Assembly: GCA_026122225.1 (NCBI GenBank)
Contig: JANEZZ010000404.1
Span: forward strand, 930,001 to 994,000
Length of the DNA stretch: 64,000 nt
From: Heloderma charlesbogerti
Lineage: Eukaryota; Chordata; Lepidosauria; Squamata; Helodermatidae
Direction: 5' to 3'
A program made the position numbers and the translations under genes. A model generated the notes under the pieces. The model had not been told where the DNA came from and searched no databases. It saw only the letters and a program-made list of their open reading frames with translations. The number at the start of each line of letters is the position of its first letter. Within the stretch, counting starts at the first letter, position 1. Below are positions 12,840 through 24,879 of the stretch, in pieces.

Positions 12840-13130
12840 CAGACTGCGAGATCCGTGCATTTTCACGGAATAAAATAAAAGGTACCAAACAGCACGGCTC
12901 GCGGTAGACAATGATTACCTAGTAATTAGTTTACACAAAGCTTCCTATTTAATGGCAAAACGCTGTAATTAACGCGTGACAGAAAATCAAAGGGTGCTTT
13001 GTAAGCATATGAAAAATTAACACCGCAGGCCCATAGCTTTATGTACTGATTAGAAGAATATTAAATCAATAGGACATGCAAACCAACAGCTTGCATATCT
13101 GATTATTGTAGGTCCTAGGAATTTAACCAA
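12840..13130. promoter_or_regulatory. Candidate conserved non-coding element, homeodomain-site rich
   Basis: Dense ATTA/TAATTA sites (TAGTAATTAGTTTACAC, CTGTAATTAACGCGTGAC, TGAAAAATTAACACCGC, CTGATTATTGTAGG) and CpG-containing words in an AT-rich setting. No repeat signature or open frame. Typical look of a developmental enhancer in a large intron, but unproven. Confidence 0.35.
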
Positions 13131-13735
13131 GGGACATAATTGTTGTGCCTTGTTATTTTATTAAGGAATCAGGGAATCACCTGAAACCGGAACACCAGTA
13201 GCCACATTAAATATAATACCCAACTGAGCAACAGCATCACAGCTTGTTCTCTGATGTAATAGGTAAACACAACATGATATCCCGTTGACAGCTATATAGT
13301 TTAGAGACTAGTGGGGACCTCTTCTGTTAGCCAATATAATTTTACCATCCACTATTAAGCTACATGACATTCAGAAGTAGCTATCAAAATACTACTGCGG
13401 CAATGATGTTTGTTTATTTCAGACCACAATCTGGCTAGAAGATTTCCTGTGTAACAATTATACAGACACCCTATAATAATAATTAGTCATCTCTGTCACA
13501 CAGCCTCTCATGAAATGTAAGTTCTGACAATGGCTGGAACTGAAGACACATTGCCTCCCTTTCCAAGTGCCAGCTCTTGGGCCAGGCATCACACCCAATT
13601 CAGAAACTGACCTTATGAAATGGAGTGGGGGGAGTAAGCCAGCGCTTCCTGAAGTCAATTCAGCACTAAGTTAAAGCTGCCTCTTCTCTCAGGCATTTGG
13701 CAGCGTATAATAACTTTTTCTGATCAGGTCCTGTA
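13131..13735. other. IQCH intron 15, unassigned
   Basis: No exon or repeat family recognised. The 66-codon minus-strand frame has no family resemblance. Confidence 0.4.
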
Positions 13736-13925
13736 TTGTCTCTGGCTGTTTAAAATTGTTTCAGATATACGTTGTTGTGTATGCTATCTGTTATGTCCTT
13801 GCATGAATGGTTTTTATACATTATATAATATATTTTAATAGCTTTTAATTTTTGCGAACCGCCCAGAGAGCTTCAGCTATGGGGCAGTATAAACAAATAA
13901 TAAATGAATGAAATGAATGAATGAA
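13736..13925 (+). mobile_element. L2-like LINE 3' tail
   Basis: Ends TTTTTGCGAACCGCCCAGAG AGCTTCAGCTATGGGGCAGT followed by AAATAATAAATGAATGAAATGAATGAATGAAT. The GCCCAGAGAGCTT…GGGCAGTA tail is shared with 23941-24000 and, reversed, with 34197 onward. Confidence 0.75.
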
Positions 13926-14254
13926 TTTCTGAGTTGGCAGAGGAGCCACCTTGGTGAAGGGTCTTCCAACATGCCCCTGTTCTACTGCTGCACATGGCTC
14001 TGAGCAGTGCTCAGCATGGTTGACAGGCTGCATAGTTGAGGTGCACCCTTATTCACCATCAGTAATGCTAAGGAGCATTGGGAGTTGGGTAGGACCACAA
14101 AATAGTTTGCTTTCTACATTGAAACGAATGCGCTCACCCCCTGTTGGCAAAGGAGCTCCACATGAGCACTGAAACTTCTATAGTCATGAGAAATTGCTGG
14201 ATGAAGGTGGGGCCCGATAATGAAATAATGAACATTTTGACTATTGTATCATAA

Positions 14255-14480
14255 GAGTGTAGCAACTGCTTTGCTGGATCAGACCAAGGGTCCATCTGGT
14301 CTATCGTTCTGTTTCCAGCAGTGGCCAGCCAGATGCCTCTGGAAAGCTCATAAAGCAGGGATGAAAGTGATGCCTGTCCCCTGTTGCTTGATTCAAGCAT
14401 CTGCTACTGGGACTCCAATTCCTACTGCTCTGAGTTCTCCCAAAGACAGCTCATCTTCCACAAAGAAATCCTACAGCTTT
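14255..14480 (-). mobile_element. CR1 3' end fragment
   Basis: Reversed CR1 3' end: GCTTTGCTGGATCAGACCAA, GGTCCATCTGGTCTATCGTT, GTGGCCAGCCAGATGCCTCT. Diverged, non-coding. Confidence 0.82.
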
Positions 14481-14649
14481 CCATACACTTCATTGTTTTC
14501 TAGAGACGGGATGACCTTCCTTGTCTCTCATTTCAAGGTGTTTTGTTCCCGACTGTGTCTCATTTTATCCCAATAAGGGTTGAGAAGTACATCTCACCCA
14601 AAATTAGTCAATCAGTGGTTCCGAAGAAAACTGTCAGTGTGTTCTCTCT

Positions 14650-14757
14650 ACATTGTTTGAAGGTTTATTGTTTTAAATTGTTGTACACTGCGCCTTGATG
14701 GCTTTTTAGCAGATAAGGTGGTATATAAATGTTAGTAATAAACAAACAAACAAAATG
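14650..14757 (+). mobile_element. LINE/SINE 3' tail
   Basis: TTGTACACTGCGCCTTGATGG … GGTGGTATATAAATG … AATAAACAAACAAACAAA, a typical 3' tail of the reptile LINE/SINE group. Confidence 0.6.
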
Positions 14758-15099
14758 TAAACCTTGAGAATAGCTGGCATCTGTGCTAGCTGTTGGGGGC
14801 ACAAACACCAGGGAGTGAATACAGTTGGCTTGAAATTGAAATTGCCATACAGCTTCTTGGACCACAGAAAGTTTCAGATGGCAAAGCCAAGAAAGCAAGA
14901 TAATTGCATGCCCTAGATAGGATGGTCAACATCCTGTCTGGAAGATCCAACAATTGGACTCCATTTTTTAAATGGAATAGAGACACTCAGTATGAACTCC
15001 TGTAAACTGCATTATGTTTAATCGGTTGCCCTACTACATACCAATGAAGGAAAAACCTTGGGATCATGTCATAAACTGCTATGCAAATGATGCTATTTG

Positions 15100-15480
15100 T
15101 AAGTATTAACATAATTTAGTGCTTAGAGTCATATTCTCGTTTCTAATAACTCTACTGGAATGGAGAGTCTTTTGCCATGGACTCCTAGCCTGCAGGATAG
15201 TCTTTCATCATGAAGCTGAATTTTTTAATAACCTGCCAGCATATGTTTGGTACGTGGCAGCTTAAGTCGATGACACAATGTCTTCATTATCGAAAGAAGC
15301 AGGTCTCCATACTGTAATAGGACATTAAAGCATGCCTGTGCTCATAAACTAATGCTTTGATGTCTAAATGCAGAAGCATTACAAGAGCATTCAGTAACAA
15401 AGGAAGATTTTAATCCTCTGCACTCAGTGGCAATACTCAATGGAGACTGCAATTAATTTCTAAACACAAAAGATTGGTGC
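15100..15480. promoter_or_regulatory. Candidate conserved non-coding element
   Basis: Non-repetitive AT-rich block with ordered words such as CATCATGAAGCTGAATTTTT, GATGACACAATGTCTTCATT and GACTGCAATTAATTTC. No coding frame. Conservation inferred from texture only. Confidence 0.25.
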
Positions 15481-15595
15481 TATTAGAAAACAGAACCGAA
15501 ATGTAATGGTGAGAAATAGCCAGATATTTTCTGAAAGGGGAAAAAAGATGCTCTCAAGTTGTTTTATTGCATTTTTTGTGCTCTTTCTCCCAGTT

Positions 15596-15790
15596 TTATT
15601 TATTTATTATTAGATGTATATCCCACCTTTTTTCCTCTTGCAAGGAACCCAAGGTGGCTTACACGGTCCTCCTCCTCCTCTCCATTTTATGCTTGCAACA
15701 ACCCTGTAAGGTAGGCTAGCCTGAGAGTCAGTTACTGGCCCAAAGTCACCCAATGAGCTTCACTCTAACCACTGCACCACACTGGCTCCC
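15596..15790 (-). mobile_element. tRNA-derived SINE
   Basis: Complete-looking reversed SINE: starts with its A/T tail (TTTATTTATTTATTATTAGA), passes CATATCCCACC-like TATATCCCACC, CCAAGGTGGCTTACACGG, GCAACAACCCTGTAAGGTAG, and ends at the tRNA-like head CTCTAACCACTGCACCACAC TGGCTCC. The strongest single pointer to a squamate genome in the window. Confidence 0.9.
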
Positions 15791-18689
15791 TGCTCTGTGT
15801 ATGGTACTACCCCTATGTACAGAACACCAGTGGGTCTCATGCAGTGAAATTATTGCATTCACTCTGGAGATGCAGTGCAAAATGAGTGGGCCATATCACT
15901 CTGGTCCTTGGTCTAAGCCTTCCGCAGTGCTGCCGCAGTGCTGGCACTGATTAAAGGGATGGATATATTTCTCAGTAAGATGTAAACATTGACCAAATTC
16001 CCTGTGGGTCACCTGACCAGCTTACTCCTGCAAGGCTCTGGCTGGCTCTTCCCTACGTCTCCCATTGCAAATTAGGTCCACAGAGACTCACTGGGAAATG
16101 AGTCAGCTAGGAGGAAGGATACCAGCACCAACATGGACAAGATATGGAATAGTCCCTCGCAGAAAATAACTGAGTAACTTTGTTTTCAAAGTTAGACCTA
16201 CCATTCAACTTCCATGGCATACTTGCAGTTTAAGTCAATGGGTGTGTTCGGACGAGCACGGAGATAAAAGAAGCTGTCATGGCTTCTCCCCCACTGCCCC
16301 CACACGTGGCTTCATACCCTCCCTCCAACCCCTACTGCATGTCATGGGTTGCAGAGTGTGTACAAAGCCATCCCTGCCATGCTGCGCATCAGGTTCGGAC
16401 AACACAGTAACCCGTGCTGCAGTGTGGGTAATTATGTAAATTACAGGCAGAGGGGAGAGGCCATGGTGGTTTCTTTTTTACCCCCGTGATCATCCGAACC
16501 TGGACAATGACTCTAAGCAAGCAGCTTCTTAGCCTTGTGGGTGGGCAGTGGGTGTGTTCTTAGGCGAGTCCTACTAAATTAGGGGCTCTCAAGCTCTGGC
16601 TTGGAAACCACCTGTTCAATGTCAGGAAACAAAACCACGTTTGTGTTCCCGCACCCATCCAGAGACAAAGTGGTGGGAGCAACTCACTCTTGTACTAGGC
16701 AAGGGGGTGGGGGGATCAGCAGAAGCAGGAGGAGGCCATGTCAAGTGACTCCAAAGTTTCCAGTGGGAAGGACACATAACAAGCCAACGATCCCAGAAAA
16801 AAATAAAATGTATAGCTCCATTGGCCACCAGCACCATCAGTCGATACAAAGGTGTGGGGAGGGCACCTCATCTGAGTCCAGCTGCCTGGGGCACAGGCAA
16901 CGAGAGGGCAAGTCGGTCCTGTTCTTCCGGATCCAGTTCAACATAAGCACCAGTTCTGAGTACTGGAGGGGAACTTCAGAGAGGAGGAGGCACGTCCTTT
17001 CCAAGGTGTAAGGAGCTGCCCACACCTACACTGGAGGCCCATCTCACAGTTTGAAATGCCTGGCACAGGGCAGTTTAAATTTAGTCATATGGTCCCACAA
17101 ATGGTTTCTCCCTCCTGCTGTGTCCCACCCTGCAATTCCCTTTCCTTGCAGCCCCAGCTCCACCATCCCTGTGAGAGTCCTGCTCCTTTTGCCTCATGCC
17201 CGTTCAGTCACGCCAAAGGGCTAACCAGCTTGCTTCCCCCATTTCACTAACTTGGGGTGTACTCAAATAACCCCTCCCACTAGGGGGGTCTAATTTGTCT
17301 GCAAAGTATTCTCCAGTAGGGGCAGTTTAGGGGCATTCTTGATTGCCATGAATATAAGGCATCTCTCAAGCAATCCCAGGCCTTAAGATCTACCTCTTTA
17401 GTTTTCAAATGACCAAAGGTTTCTATTGATGGGTGCAATCCAACATATACTATGCTTTTATATACAATGTAAAATAAAATCAAACAAGTATTAGCACATT
17501 CCACCGAATCTGACTGGATTAAAAAAGAAATTGTAGTTCAAATTTGCTGATTTTAATGTTTTATTCCCACATTTGCCCTTATAATTATTTTGCTGATTTC
17601 TACAAAGCTACTGGGAGGATATGTCATGACTCTGGCTTTATTAAATGTCAATTTAGCATGGAATGAATACTGATGAATACTGTCAAACATTTAAAGACCA
17701 GCAGTTGTTAAAACTACAGATCACTTTCTTTTTTATCTGAATTAACATTATTGGTACATCTAGTTTGGATATATCCATCTGTGAGTCAACAGAAATCACA
17801 CTCAAAACTTCAAGACTATCATGGAAACGTCACTTGAACATTTTTCTGTCCACTGTTTTTTCTGGCCTACTATATTTTCTGCATGTTTAACCTGTCAAAA
17901 CCTGCATACCAGTAGCTGAAGAAAGGGCATTAACACCAAGAAAATAAGGGCCTCCCAGTCCAGCATGGATTTATGGGCATGGAAGCTCACATTTACAAAC
18001 CACCTCCCCTGCATACAACAATGTCCTGTTTGTTCTAATGGAGGAAGCAGATCTTTTATGTACATGGATCCGATGCTTCCATTGTCATGAATGGGGCAGT
18101 CTGTACATGCAAGAGATCCATGAGCACATCTAATCACACACAGACCAGTGGATCAAAATGACATAAGTTGTTTTCCTCTCTAACACACCCTAATGACTTT
18201 TAACTGGAGATTTTAATTTAGTGACATTTGGGGCTATGTGTTTAGCAATCTAACAAATGGCACCAAAATTTATACTAGAATGAGCTTAATTTAAATTTGC
18301 TTTTAACTGAGATTATTTTTACCCATGCAGGGCAGGTATCCAGGACAGAAAAACCTTCTAGGGCAGGCTATTAAAAGTCAAGAAGGTAAGAGTAACACTA
18401 TTGAAACAATTGCAACACCCCAGTTATACACAAGGTGGGGTAAGCCTAATGAAAATACACTTCACAGAGGCAATCTGCAGTATAGCGTCAGACTCCAATC
18501 CAGAGAAAGAAAAAATTGAGATACAGCAGGGGCTATGCGATGTGGTTCATGGCTGGAACAGAATATCTTCCATATGAGAATATAAAAAAGGTTAAGATAT
18601 TTCCATTAAGAGAACAGAAAGATTGGAGAATAGAGACGAGATCATGCTTGGCTTTGGTAAATGTAACAGGGATTTAGCTTTTTTCAAAG
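15791..18689. other. IQCH intron 15, mostly unassigned
   Basis: Around 16235-16500 an element begins GTGTGTTCGGACGAGC and ends GATCATCCGAACCTGG, an imperfect terminal inverted repeat suggesting a short DNA transposon of roughly 265 bp. The rest shows no exon; plus-strand frames near 16.6-17.0 kb have no family match. Confidence 0.4.
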
Positions 18690-18812
18690 GGTAATTGTGT
18701 CAGTCTATTTGAGCAAATACAACTAAGAGTTTCATGGCATCTTAAAGACTAACATGTTTATTCTGGCATAAGCTTTTGTGGACTATAGCCCACTTTATCA
18801 GATGCATGGAGT
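18690..18812. mobile_element. Amniote interspersed repeat
   Basis: Contains CATCTTAAAGACTAACATGT TTATTCTGGCATAAGC and TATAGCCCACTTTATCAGATGC, a word order seen in a very common amniote repeat. The class is not certain to me. Confidence 0.65.
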
Positions 18813-19339
18813 AATGGAGAATTTCAGGTTTACATATACTACATATGATGCGGGGTGTGGGTAGTGTGGTGGTGGGGACTGTAAACAGTGAAGTTAGAAG
18901 AAAATTAAATGCAGAAATTACTGTCCATGACAATCACATTATTAACAGTGTAGCAGCAGCTGATAACACCCTGGCACTAGGTAAGCCAATTAAGCCATGT
19001 AGTGTGATTAAAATTCTTTATCCCGATTCAAACCTCTTTAATTATAGAATTAAACCCTAGTCTTTCTCATTTGAAGTTCTTTGTTCCACAATGGTCACTT
19101 TAAGATCAGTGACAGATTTCTTTTCCAAGGCCTTAAGCCAGGTTACAATACATTCTAGATACAGAATTAATCTCAGCCAAGATAAATTGCAGAATAAAAA
19201 GTAAATTGTCAAGTCTTACTTTTCACCCTGAATTACCCTGTATCAAAAAGGGGACACTTGTTAAAAATTAATTATCAGCTAATTGGGGCACAATTGAAGG
19301 TGCTGGCTTTGGATTTTAAAACCCTAACCAACTAGCCCT

Positions 19340-19640
19340 GGGATCTCTAAAGGAGTGCTTCTCCCGGCTGGAATCACGAAGGCTGTCATGCAGCAGGTGA
19401 CCGAGCCTCCTGAGGCCACGTTGACCACTGCAAGAAGCAGAGACCTGCACATAGTGGCAACTTTCTTATGGAATACCCTTCCCAGAATACCACACCCATT
19501 CTGTAGAAGGCTTTTAAAAACCTTCTTGTTCTGTTAAGCATTTGGGGACAAATGTACTAGCTTTATTTTACATCCCTGCTGCTGACTGTAAACTTTTTTT
19601 TATTGCTATCTGCATTTTTTTTGTATTTTATGGCAATTTA
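19340..19640 (+). mobile_element. L2-like LINE 3' fragment
   Basis: Plus-strand frame has ARSRDLHIVATFLWNTLPRI then RRLLKTFLF, the C-terminal pattern of L2-like LINEs (A…LWN-LP…F-R-LKT-LF). Followed by a T-rich 3' region. 5' part missing. Confidence 0.72.
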
Positions 19641-19805
19641 TATGTATTTATTATTTCTCTGTTGTTATAAGGATAATGTTGGTTTTATCTTGAATGGTGG
19701 GTTATTATACAAATATATAAAATAAAAATTACACACGGTATTAAAACAGGGGAAAACTGGATGTAGGTAAAAATACAAGAACCTTGAAATGACCTGTGGA
19801 CTTAC

Positions 19806-19997
19806 ATGAGCCCACCTCTTCTTCCATATCTCAGGACCGTATCTATGACTCTCCTTCAGAATCCAACGGTAGCATTTGAGATGGGCGATGATGTCACAGT
19901 ATGCTGTACCATTTCCCCCGAAGTCGTTGTCCACCTTGAACACCCAGCGTTTCACTTCTGTGTAATCTATTATCAGCTGACTTAGGACTTCAACCAT
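19806..19997 (-). CDS. IQCH: IQCH exon 15, glycine-rich ATP-grasp motif
   Basis: A 192-nt exon, 64 codons, phase 0 to 0. Acceptor TTTGTCCCCAG|ATG, donor CAT|GTAAGT. It reads [20 protein letters not shown] then [16 protein letters not shown]… and ends [15 protein letters not shown]. The lysine followed by D-FGGNGTA is the glycine-rich nucleotide-loop candidate of the ATP-grasp-like domain. The intron to exon 16 is 12.3 kb, the longest in the window. Confidence 0.96.
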
Positions 19998-22254
19998 CTG
20001 GGGACAAAAACATGAGGTTTTTGCTTAAGTTCACACAGATACCATCCAAGCCACTCTCCATCTATAACTCATCTCCTATTTTTCCATAGAGATGTCCTGC
20101 ATGACGCATAGACAAAACCATGAAGGCAGACTGAGTGGGAGGGAGGTGCTATTGTATAGTGGTGTCAGACAGTATTTGAGCTTTACCATTGACCTATTTT
20201 TTAAACTAGATAGAAAGAGGCATTTTTAAAACTATCTTGTGGCTTCATTGTTAGTGGGTTTGAATGTAACCCTGCAAAAGAGATTGGTTTAGGAGGTATT
20301 TGTTACAACAGCAATCCTCTGGATTCTAAGTCACTTTTTATGATTTGAACTTCAATCACAAATGGAATTATTATTTGTTTGCTCTGTGTCCTGTTATTTG
20401 TTGCTTTTGAAAGCCCAATAAATAGGTTTTCTGTTGATGACTCCCCTACAGAAATGAAATGGGTCGATAGTATTGTAAAGATTGCACCAATAGAAAGAGT
20501 TATGAGCTATCTTTAAGTGAAAATTGAACTGTGCCTTAAATTATTGTCACCTTCCTTTGATTATTTAATACCCCCCGTCAATATTTCATATGAAGCTTAC
20601 AGCAGGAAACAAAAACCATCTGAAACAAATCGAAAGGAAAGCTAATGTGTAAGTAGGCTTGCAGGGTACAATTTGTAACAGTGAAGGAAGTAATATTAAA
20701 GCCAACACTTGGGCCATGTCTACACCATGATATATTACTTTCGTACAGTTGTGTTTAGCTTTGACGATGAGCTGACTTTATGCCATCTGCTTCTGCATTC
20801 TAATGGATGTTACTAGGATGGAGCCACTCTGCACCACAGTGGGTCCATGAAATTGCCAGTGCAGATGTCTTCTTTCTTCCTGAGCAATCCACATCCTTCC
20901 AATCTAGGCAAGATGCCCACCTATCATTTATGTTCCATCAAGTGAGGGTGCAAATACAGCTTCTTCAGGAACTTGGCCCCCTGAGTCTGGACAAGCTGAG
21001 CTTGATTTTCTGTACTGTGGCTTTCATCCTGGCTCCCACCTATTCTATTGCCCTGGCGTGACCCTACTTATCATTCTACCTGATCCTGCGTGCATTCATC
21101 CCTGGGCTTCATCATAAGATCAGCCCTGCCCCTAACACCTACATGCTTTCCTAGGTATTTTTTTCAGGGTATGCAACATAGTTGAGATGTGTTTTATATC
21201 TAGTTGGCTCTGATATGCAGTAAACATCTAGTGCAGACAAGACATTGCTTGTTTTCTTCTGAGCAATGATGATGTGTATTTTATCTACCATCTGGAATTT
21301 GCAATAGATTAGGTTACCTTCCGCTGTTTACAAGCCAACGGTTATGAGCACAAAAAAAAAGAAAGGCAACTCTTCTGAAAGCCAACAGTATTCATAAATC
21401 CAAGAGTAATCACAACCTCCCAAAATCATTATGATTCATATCAAAAACAAGCAAAGAAACCTATTGATTCTTGCCTTTGGAAGATATAACACAGGCTGCA
21501 ATTTTCAAAGTGCAACAAAAACAGGTGGTGGTTTTGTTTCTAAGAAACTTCTAGTTATGTAGTCAGTTTAAAACTGGAAATGCTTCTACTCTAAGTTAAC
21601 AATGTGCCAAATTATAAATGAGTACTAAAAAAAAATCCAACATAGCTACTGATATTCCAGAGTCCTTTAACACCATGAATGACTCCACATTAAAGAGCAA
21701 TGGCTTGAGTCAGATACGATCCAACTTCAGCAAGTAATTTGGTACTATAATGCCCAAGAAAACTCTTTACCCCATCAGGATCTGAGTTCCCATTTTTAGT
21801 TCTTACCTTGTTAACTTGGTTTACCCTCCACAACTCTTCCATCTCATCTTTATACATATGGTTTCATTTTTTTATTTAAATCATAAGATGTAATCAATTT
21901 CGAATTGGAAATGCTTCCAGTCCGGGGAAAGTTTACATGTGCCAAATTAAAAAGGGAATAGGAGTGCAACATCAATCTCTGAGACTGGCAAGCAGTAGAA
22001 CATCTCTGACTGGGAGCTGGACTGGTAAACTCAGAACTGGTAAACTGATAAACTCAGCCTTCTAGAATTACCTGATCAGGGTATTACCTTACCTTGACCA
22101 CACTTTTGACTCCTGCTTCCAGCTCTAGACCCTTACCCACAATATACACCCTCTATGTCTAGATACAGCTATAGTTGCACATGGCCTCAGTATTGTTCTG
22201 GCATCTGGGAAACTCTCCTCTAAAACTGGGAAAATAGATTCAAGAGATGGGAGC
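19998..22254. other. IQCH intron 14, unassigned
   Basis: No exon seen. Several short plus-strand frames between 20.8 and 21.1 kb lack a family match. Confidence 0.4.
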
Positions 22255-22340
22255 CTTTTTAAATTTTGTATGCTTTAATTTTGTTGTAAGTCACCTTGAG
22301 TCTGTTTTGAGAAAGGCATCTAAGAAATCTAAACAACAAC
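22255..22340 (+). mobile_element. LINE 3' tail fragment
   Basis: TTTGTTGTAAGTCACCTTGAG TCTG… CTAAGAAATCTAAACAACAAC, the 3' tail type of reptile L2-like elements. Confidence 0.5.
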
Positions 22341-22439
22341 TCTGAAATCTTACAAATTGCACAAGCAAGTGCCTCACACAGCCAGTGTGCCACATGGAGC
22401 TGCCTCTATGCAGTTATGTTTGATTAGCAATCACAGTGC

Positions 22440-22984
22440 AGTTCATATACCTGAGCTGGGCCACAGTTCAAGAAGTATACCGTGAAGGACCCGGAAGATG
22501 TTAACTATAGGCTGGTTGCCAACATTCCCTTCCTGGGCAAGGTGCTTGAGTGGGTGGCTGCCGGCCAACTCCAAACACTCTTGAATGAAACTGATTATCT
22601 AGATCTATTTCAGTCAGGCTTCAGGCTTGGTTTTGGAATAGAAACTGCCTTGGTCACCCTATGGGATGACCTTTATCAAGAGAGGGACAGAGGGAATGTG
22701 GCTCTGTGGATGCTCTTGGACCTCTCAGTGGCTTTTGATGCCATCAACAACGGTATACTTCTGGACAGGCTACCTGGGTTGGGTATTAGAGGTACTGTGC
22801 TGAAGTAGTTCAACTCCTATTTGGATAGCCAGTTCCAGAAGGTGGTACTGGGGGATTATTGCTCTTACCCATGGCAGTTATGCTATAGGGTGCCACAGGT
22901 CGCTATTTTGTCCCCCATGCTGTTTACCTGCTGGGGAGGTTATCTGGAGATATGGAATGAGGTGTCACCAATATGCAGATGACA

Positions 22985-23022
<38 letters not shown>

Positions 23023-24000
23023 TTTCAGCAAATCCAGGCGAAGCAGCAGCTGTTCTGAATCAGTGCCCTGATGTGATAATGGACTGGATGCGGGTCAATA
23101 CACTGAGGCTCAATCCAGACAAGATGGAGGTACTGTTAGTGGATGTTCTTCTACCCAGATGAGTAATATTCAGCCTGGTCTGGAGCAGGGTGCACTCCCC
23201 CTAAAGGATCAGGTTCGTGGTCTGAGGGTGCTCTTGGATCCAGCACTGTCATTGGAGGCACCGGTGGCCTTGGTGGCACAAAGCACCTTTTATCAGCTTA
23301 GGCTGATATACCAACTACGATCTTACCTGGACAGAGATAGCCTAGTTACCCATGCTGTCCCGGTTCGATTACAGCAATGTGTTATAGGTGGGACTGCCTT
23401 TGACAACTTCAGCCGGTCCAAAACAGGGCAGCAAGATTGTTAATGGGGACCGGCTGATATGATCATATTATGCCAGTGCTTTATGATCTGCTTTGGCTGT
23501 CAGTCCATCTTCAGGCCCAATTCAAAGTGCTGATATTAACCTACAAAGCCCTAAATGGCTTAGGGCCAGGTTACTCGAAGGAGTGTACCCTTCCATATAT
23601 ACTTGCCTGGACTCTAAGATCATCCTCAGAGGGCCTTCTTCAGGTGCCCCTGCCAAGTGAGGAGAGGCAGGTGGCTACTACGGAGAGGGCCTTTTCAGTG
23701 CTGGCACCCTAATTGTTGAATGCCCTCTCCGGAGAGGCTCACCTGGCACTTACATGGTGGTCTTTTTGACCCCAGGAGAAGACTGTTTTATTTTCCTAGG
23801 CTTTTTAGTCCTTCAGTTCTTTGCACTATTGCTGGCTTTTATGCTGGTTCCTACTTTGGTTTTATTTTGTTTTAAAGATATGGTTTCACATTATGTTTTA
23901 CTATGCCATAATATTTTATGATTGTAAGTTTTATTTTTGTGAGCTGCCCAGAGAGCTTTGGCTAATAGGTGGTACAGAAATGTAATAAATAAATAAATAA
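22440..24000 (+). mobile_element. L2-like LINE, 5'-truncated
   Basis: The plus strand encodes degenerate reverse transcriptase: DVNYRLVANIPFLGKVLEWV, then FQSGFRLGFGIETALVTLWD and LLDLSVAFDAINNGILLDRL. After frameshifts come YADDT-like CAGATGACACC followed by a (CT)n tract, then QFKVLILTYKALNGLGPGY near 23.5 kb and a 3' tail GAGCTGCCCAGAGAGCTTTG with AAATAAATAAATAA. Multiple frameshifts, so not active. The clade is assigned by pattern. Confidence 0.88.
22991..23022 (+). repeat. (CT)n microsatellite
   Basis: About 16 CT units immediately after the reverse-transcriptase DDT codons in the L2-like LINE. Grown from the AAGCTCTCTC of the element itself. Confidence 0.95.
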
Positions 24001-24183
24001 CTTGTGAGTTATTGTGCAGACTAACGCTAAAGCGAATGCTAGCAGTCAGCAACAACCACCCCAATCCTAAGCATTGTTACTTGGAAGAAGGTCCCATCCA
24101 TTTCCACATAACTTATTTCCAAGCAAATGTATTCAGGATTAAAAGGTGTCAGCCAGGCTGTAATTCTTGTTAAAGTCATGCAT

Positions 24184-24290
24184 GAGAGTCAGTGTGGTGT
24201 TACAGATAGGTTGTTGGACATGGGCAAGCAAAACTCAAGTAAATCCCCGTTCAGCCATAATGCTCATTGGCAAAGGCATTAGTAATCCAC
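24184..24290 (+). mobile_element. tRNA-derived SINE, head fragment
   Basis: GAGTCAGTGTGGTGTTACAG ATAGGTTGTTGGACATGGGC then a degraded box B (CTCAAGTAAATCCCCGTTCA) and GCCATAATGCTCATTGG. Same family as 15596-15790, truncated before exon 14. Confidence 0.8.
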
Positions 24291-24469
24291 TCACAGTTTC
24301 AAGGGCTGAGCTCTGGCACTGAAAATGATTTCCGAGGCTCAGTCCTGGGTGAGCCCTGCCACAAGTTAAGCCCTGACCAGCAAAGTAAGACCTGACTAGG
24401 GACAACCAGGCATTTGAATGATCCTTCTAACTGGAATTCCCAAATTGCCAAAACTGCAGCCGCTCTTAC

Positions 24470-24742
24470 CTGCTGCCTGTTGTAGATGTCATATTGCCCC
24501 GGTGGCATTGGCACGCAAGCAGCAGCAAATACTCTTTTGCTTCCTGACTTGGAACTGTAGAGATGAGCCACTTCCGGGTCAGAGCCAAAAATGGGCACAT
24601 CTAACGCATCAGCCACTTCCAGGTCATCTTGGTTCAGAAGCCCTCCAACAATATAGGCCTCTTTACCCTGGATCAGGTTTCTGATCCTTTTGATTGTCTT
24701 GGGGCTGTACTTCAAGAAGGTAGCCAGGGACATGGGGCGGTT
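24470..24742 (-). CDS. IQCH: IQCH exon 14, ATP-grasp-like region
   Basis: A 273-nt exon, 91 codons, phase 0 to 0. Acceptor CTTCATACAG|AAC, donor CAG|GTAAGA. Contains [20 protein letters not shown], then [40 protein letters not shown] and [12 protein letters not shown]. The P-E-H-L-SKSGSKR and PMPPG-YDIY motifs are strongly conserved in IQCH and resemble the region where ATP-grasp enzymes choose the substrate and lock the lid. Whether it binds nucleotide cannot be told from sequence. Confidence 0.96.
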
Positions 24743-24879
24743 CTGTATGAAGATCACATTAGTCTCGTTAAGAGGTGTTCTTTCTCTTTCTTCCACAAAG
24801 CTAATTTATAATGTTGAGTGCAATAAATACATTATTAATAGCAGGCTGGGTTATGACCTATCCTGTAGCGTAGCAGTTT

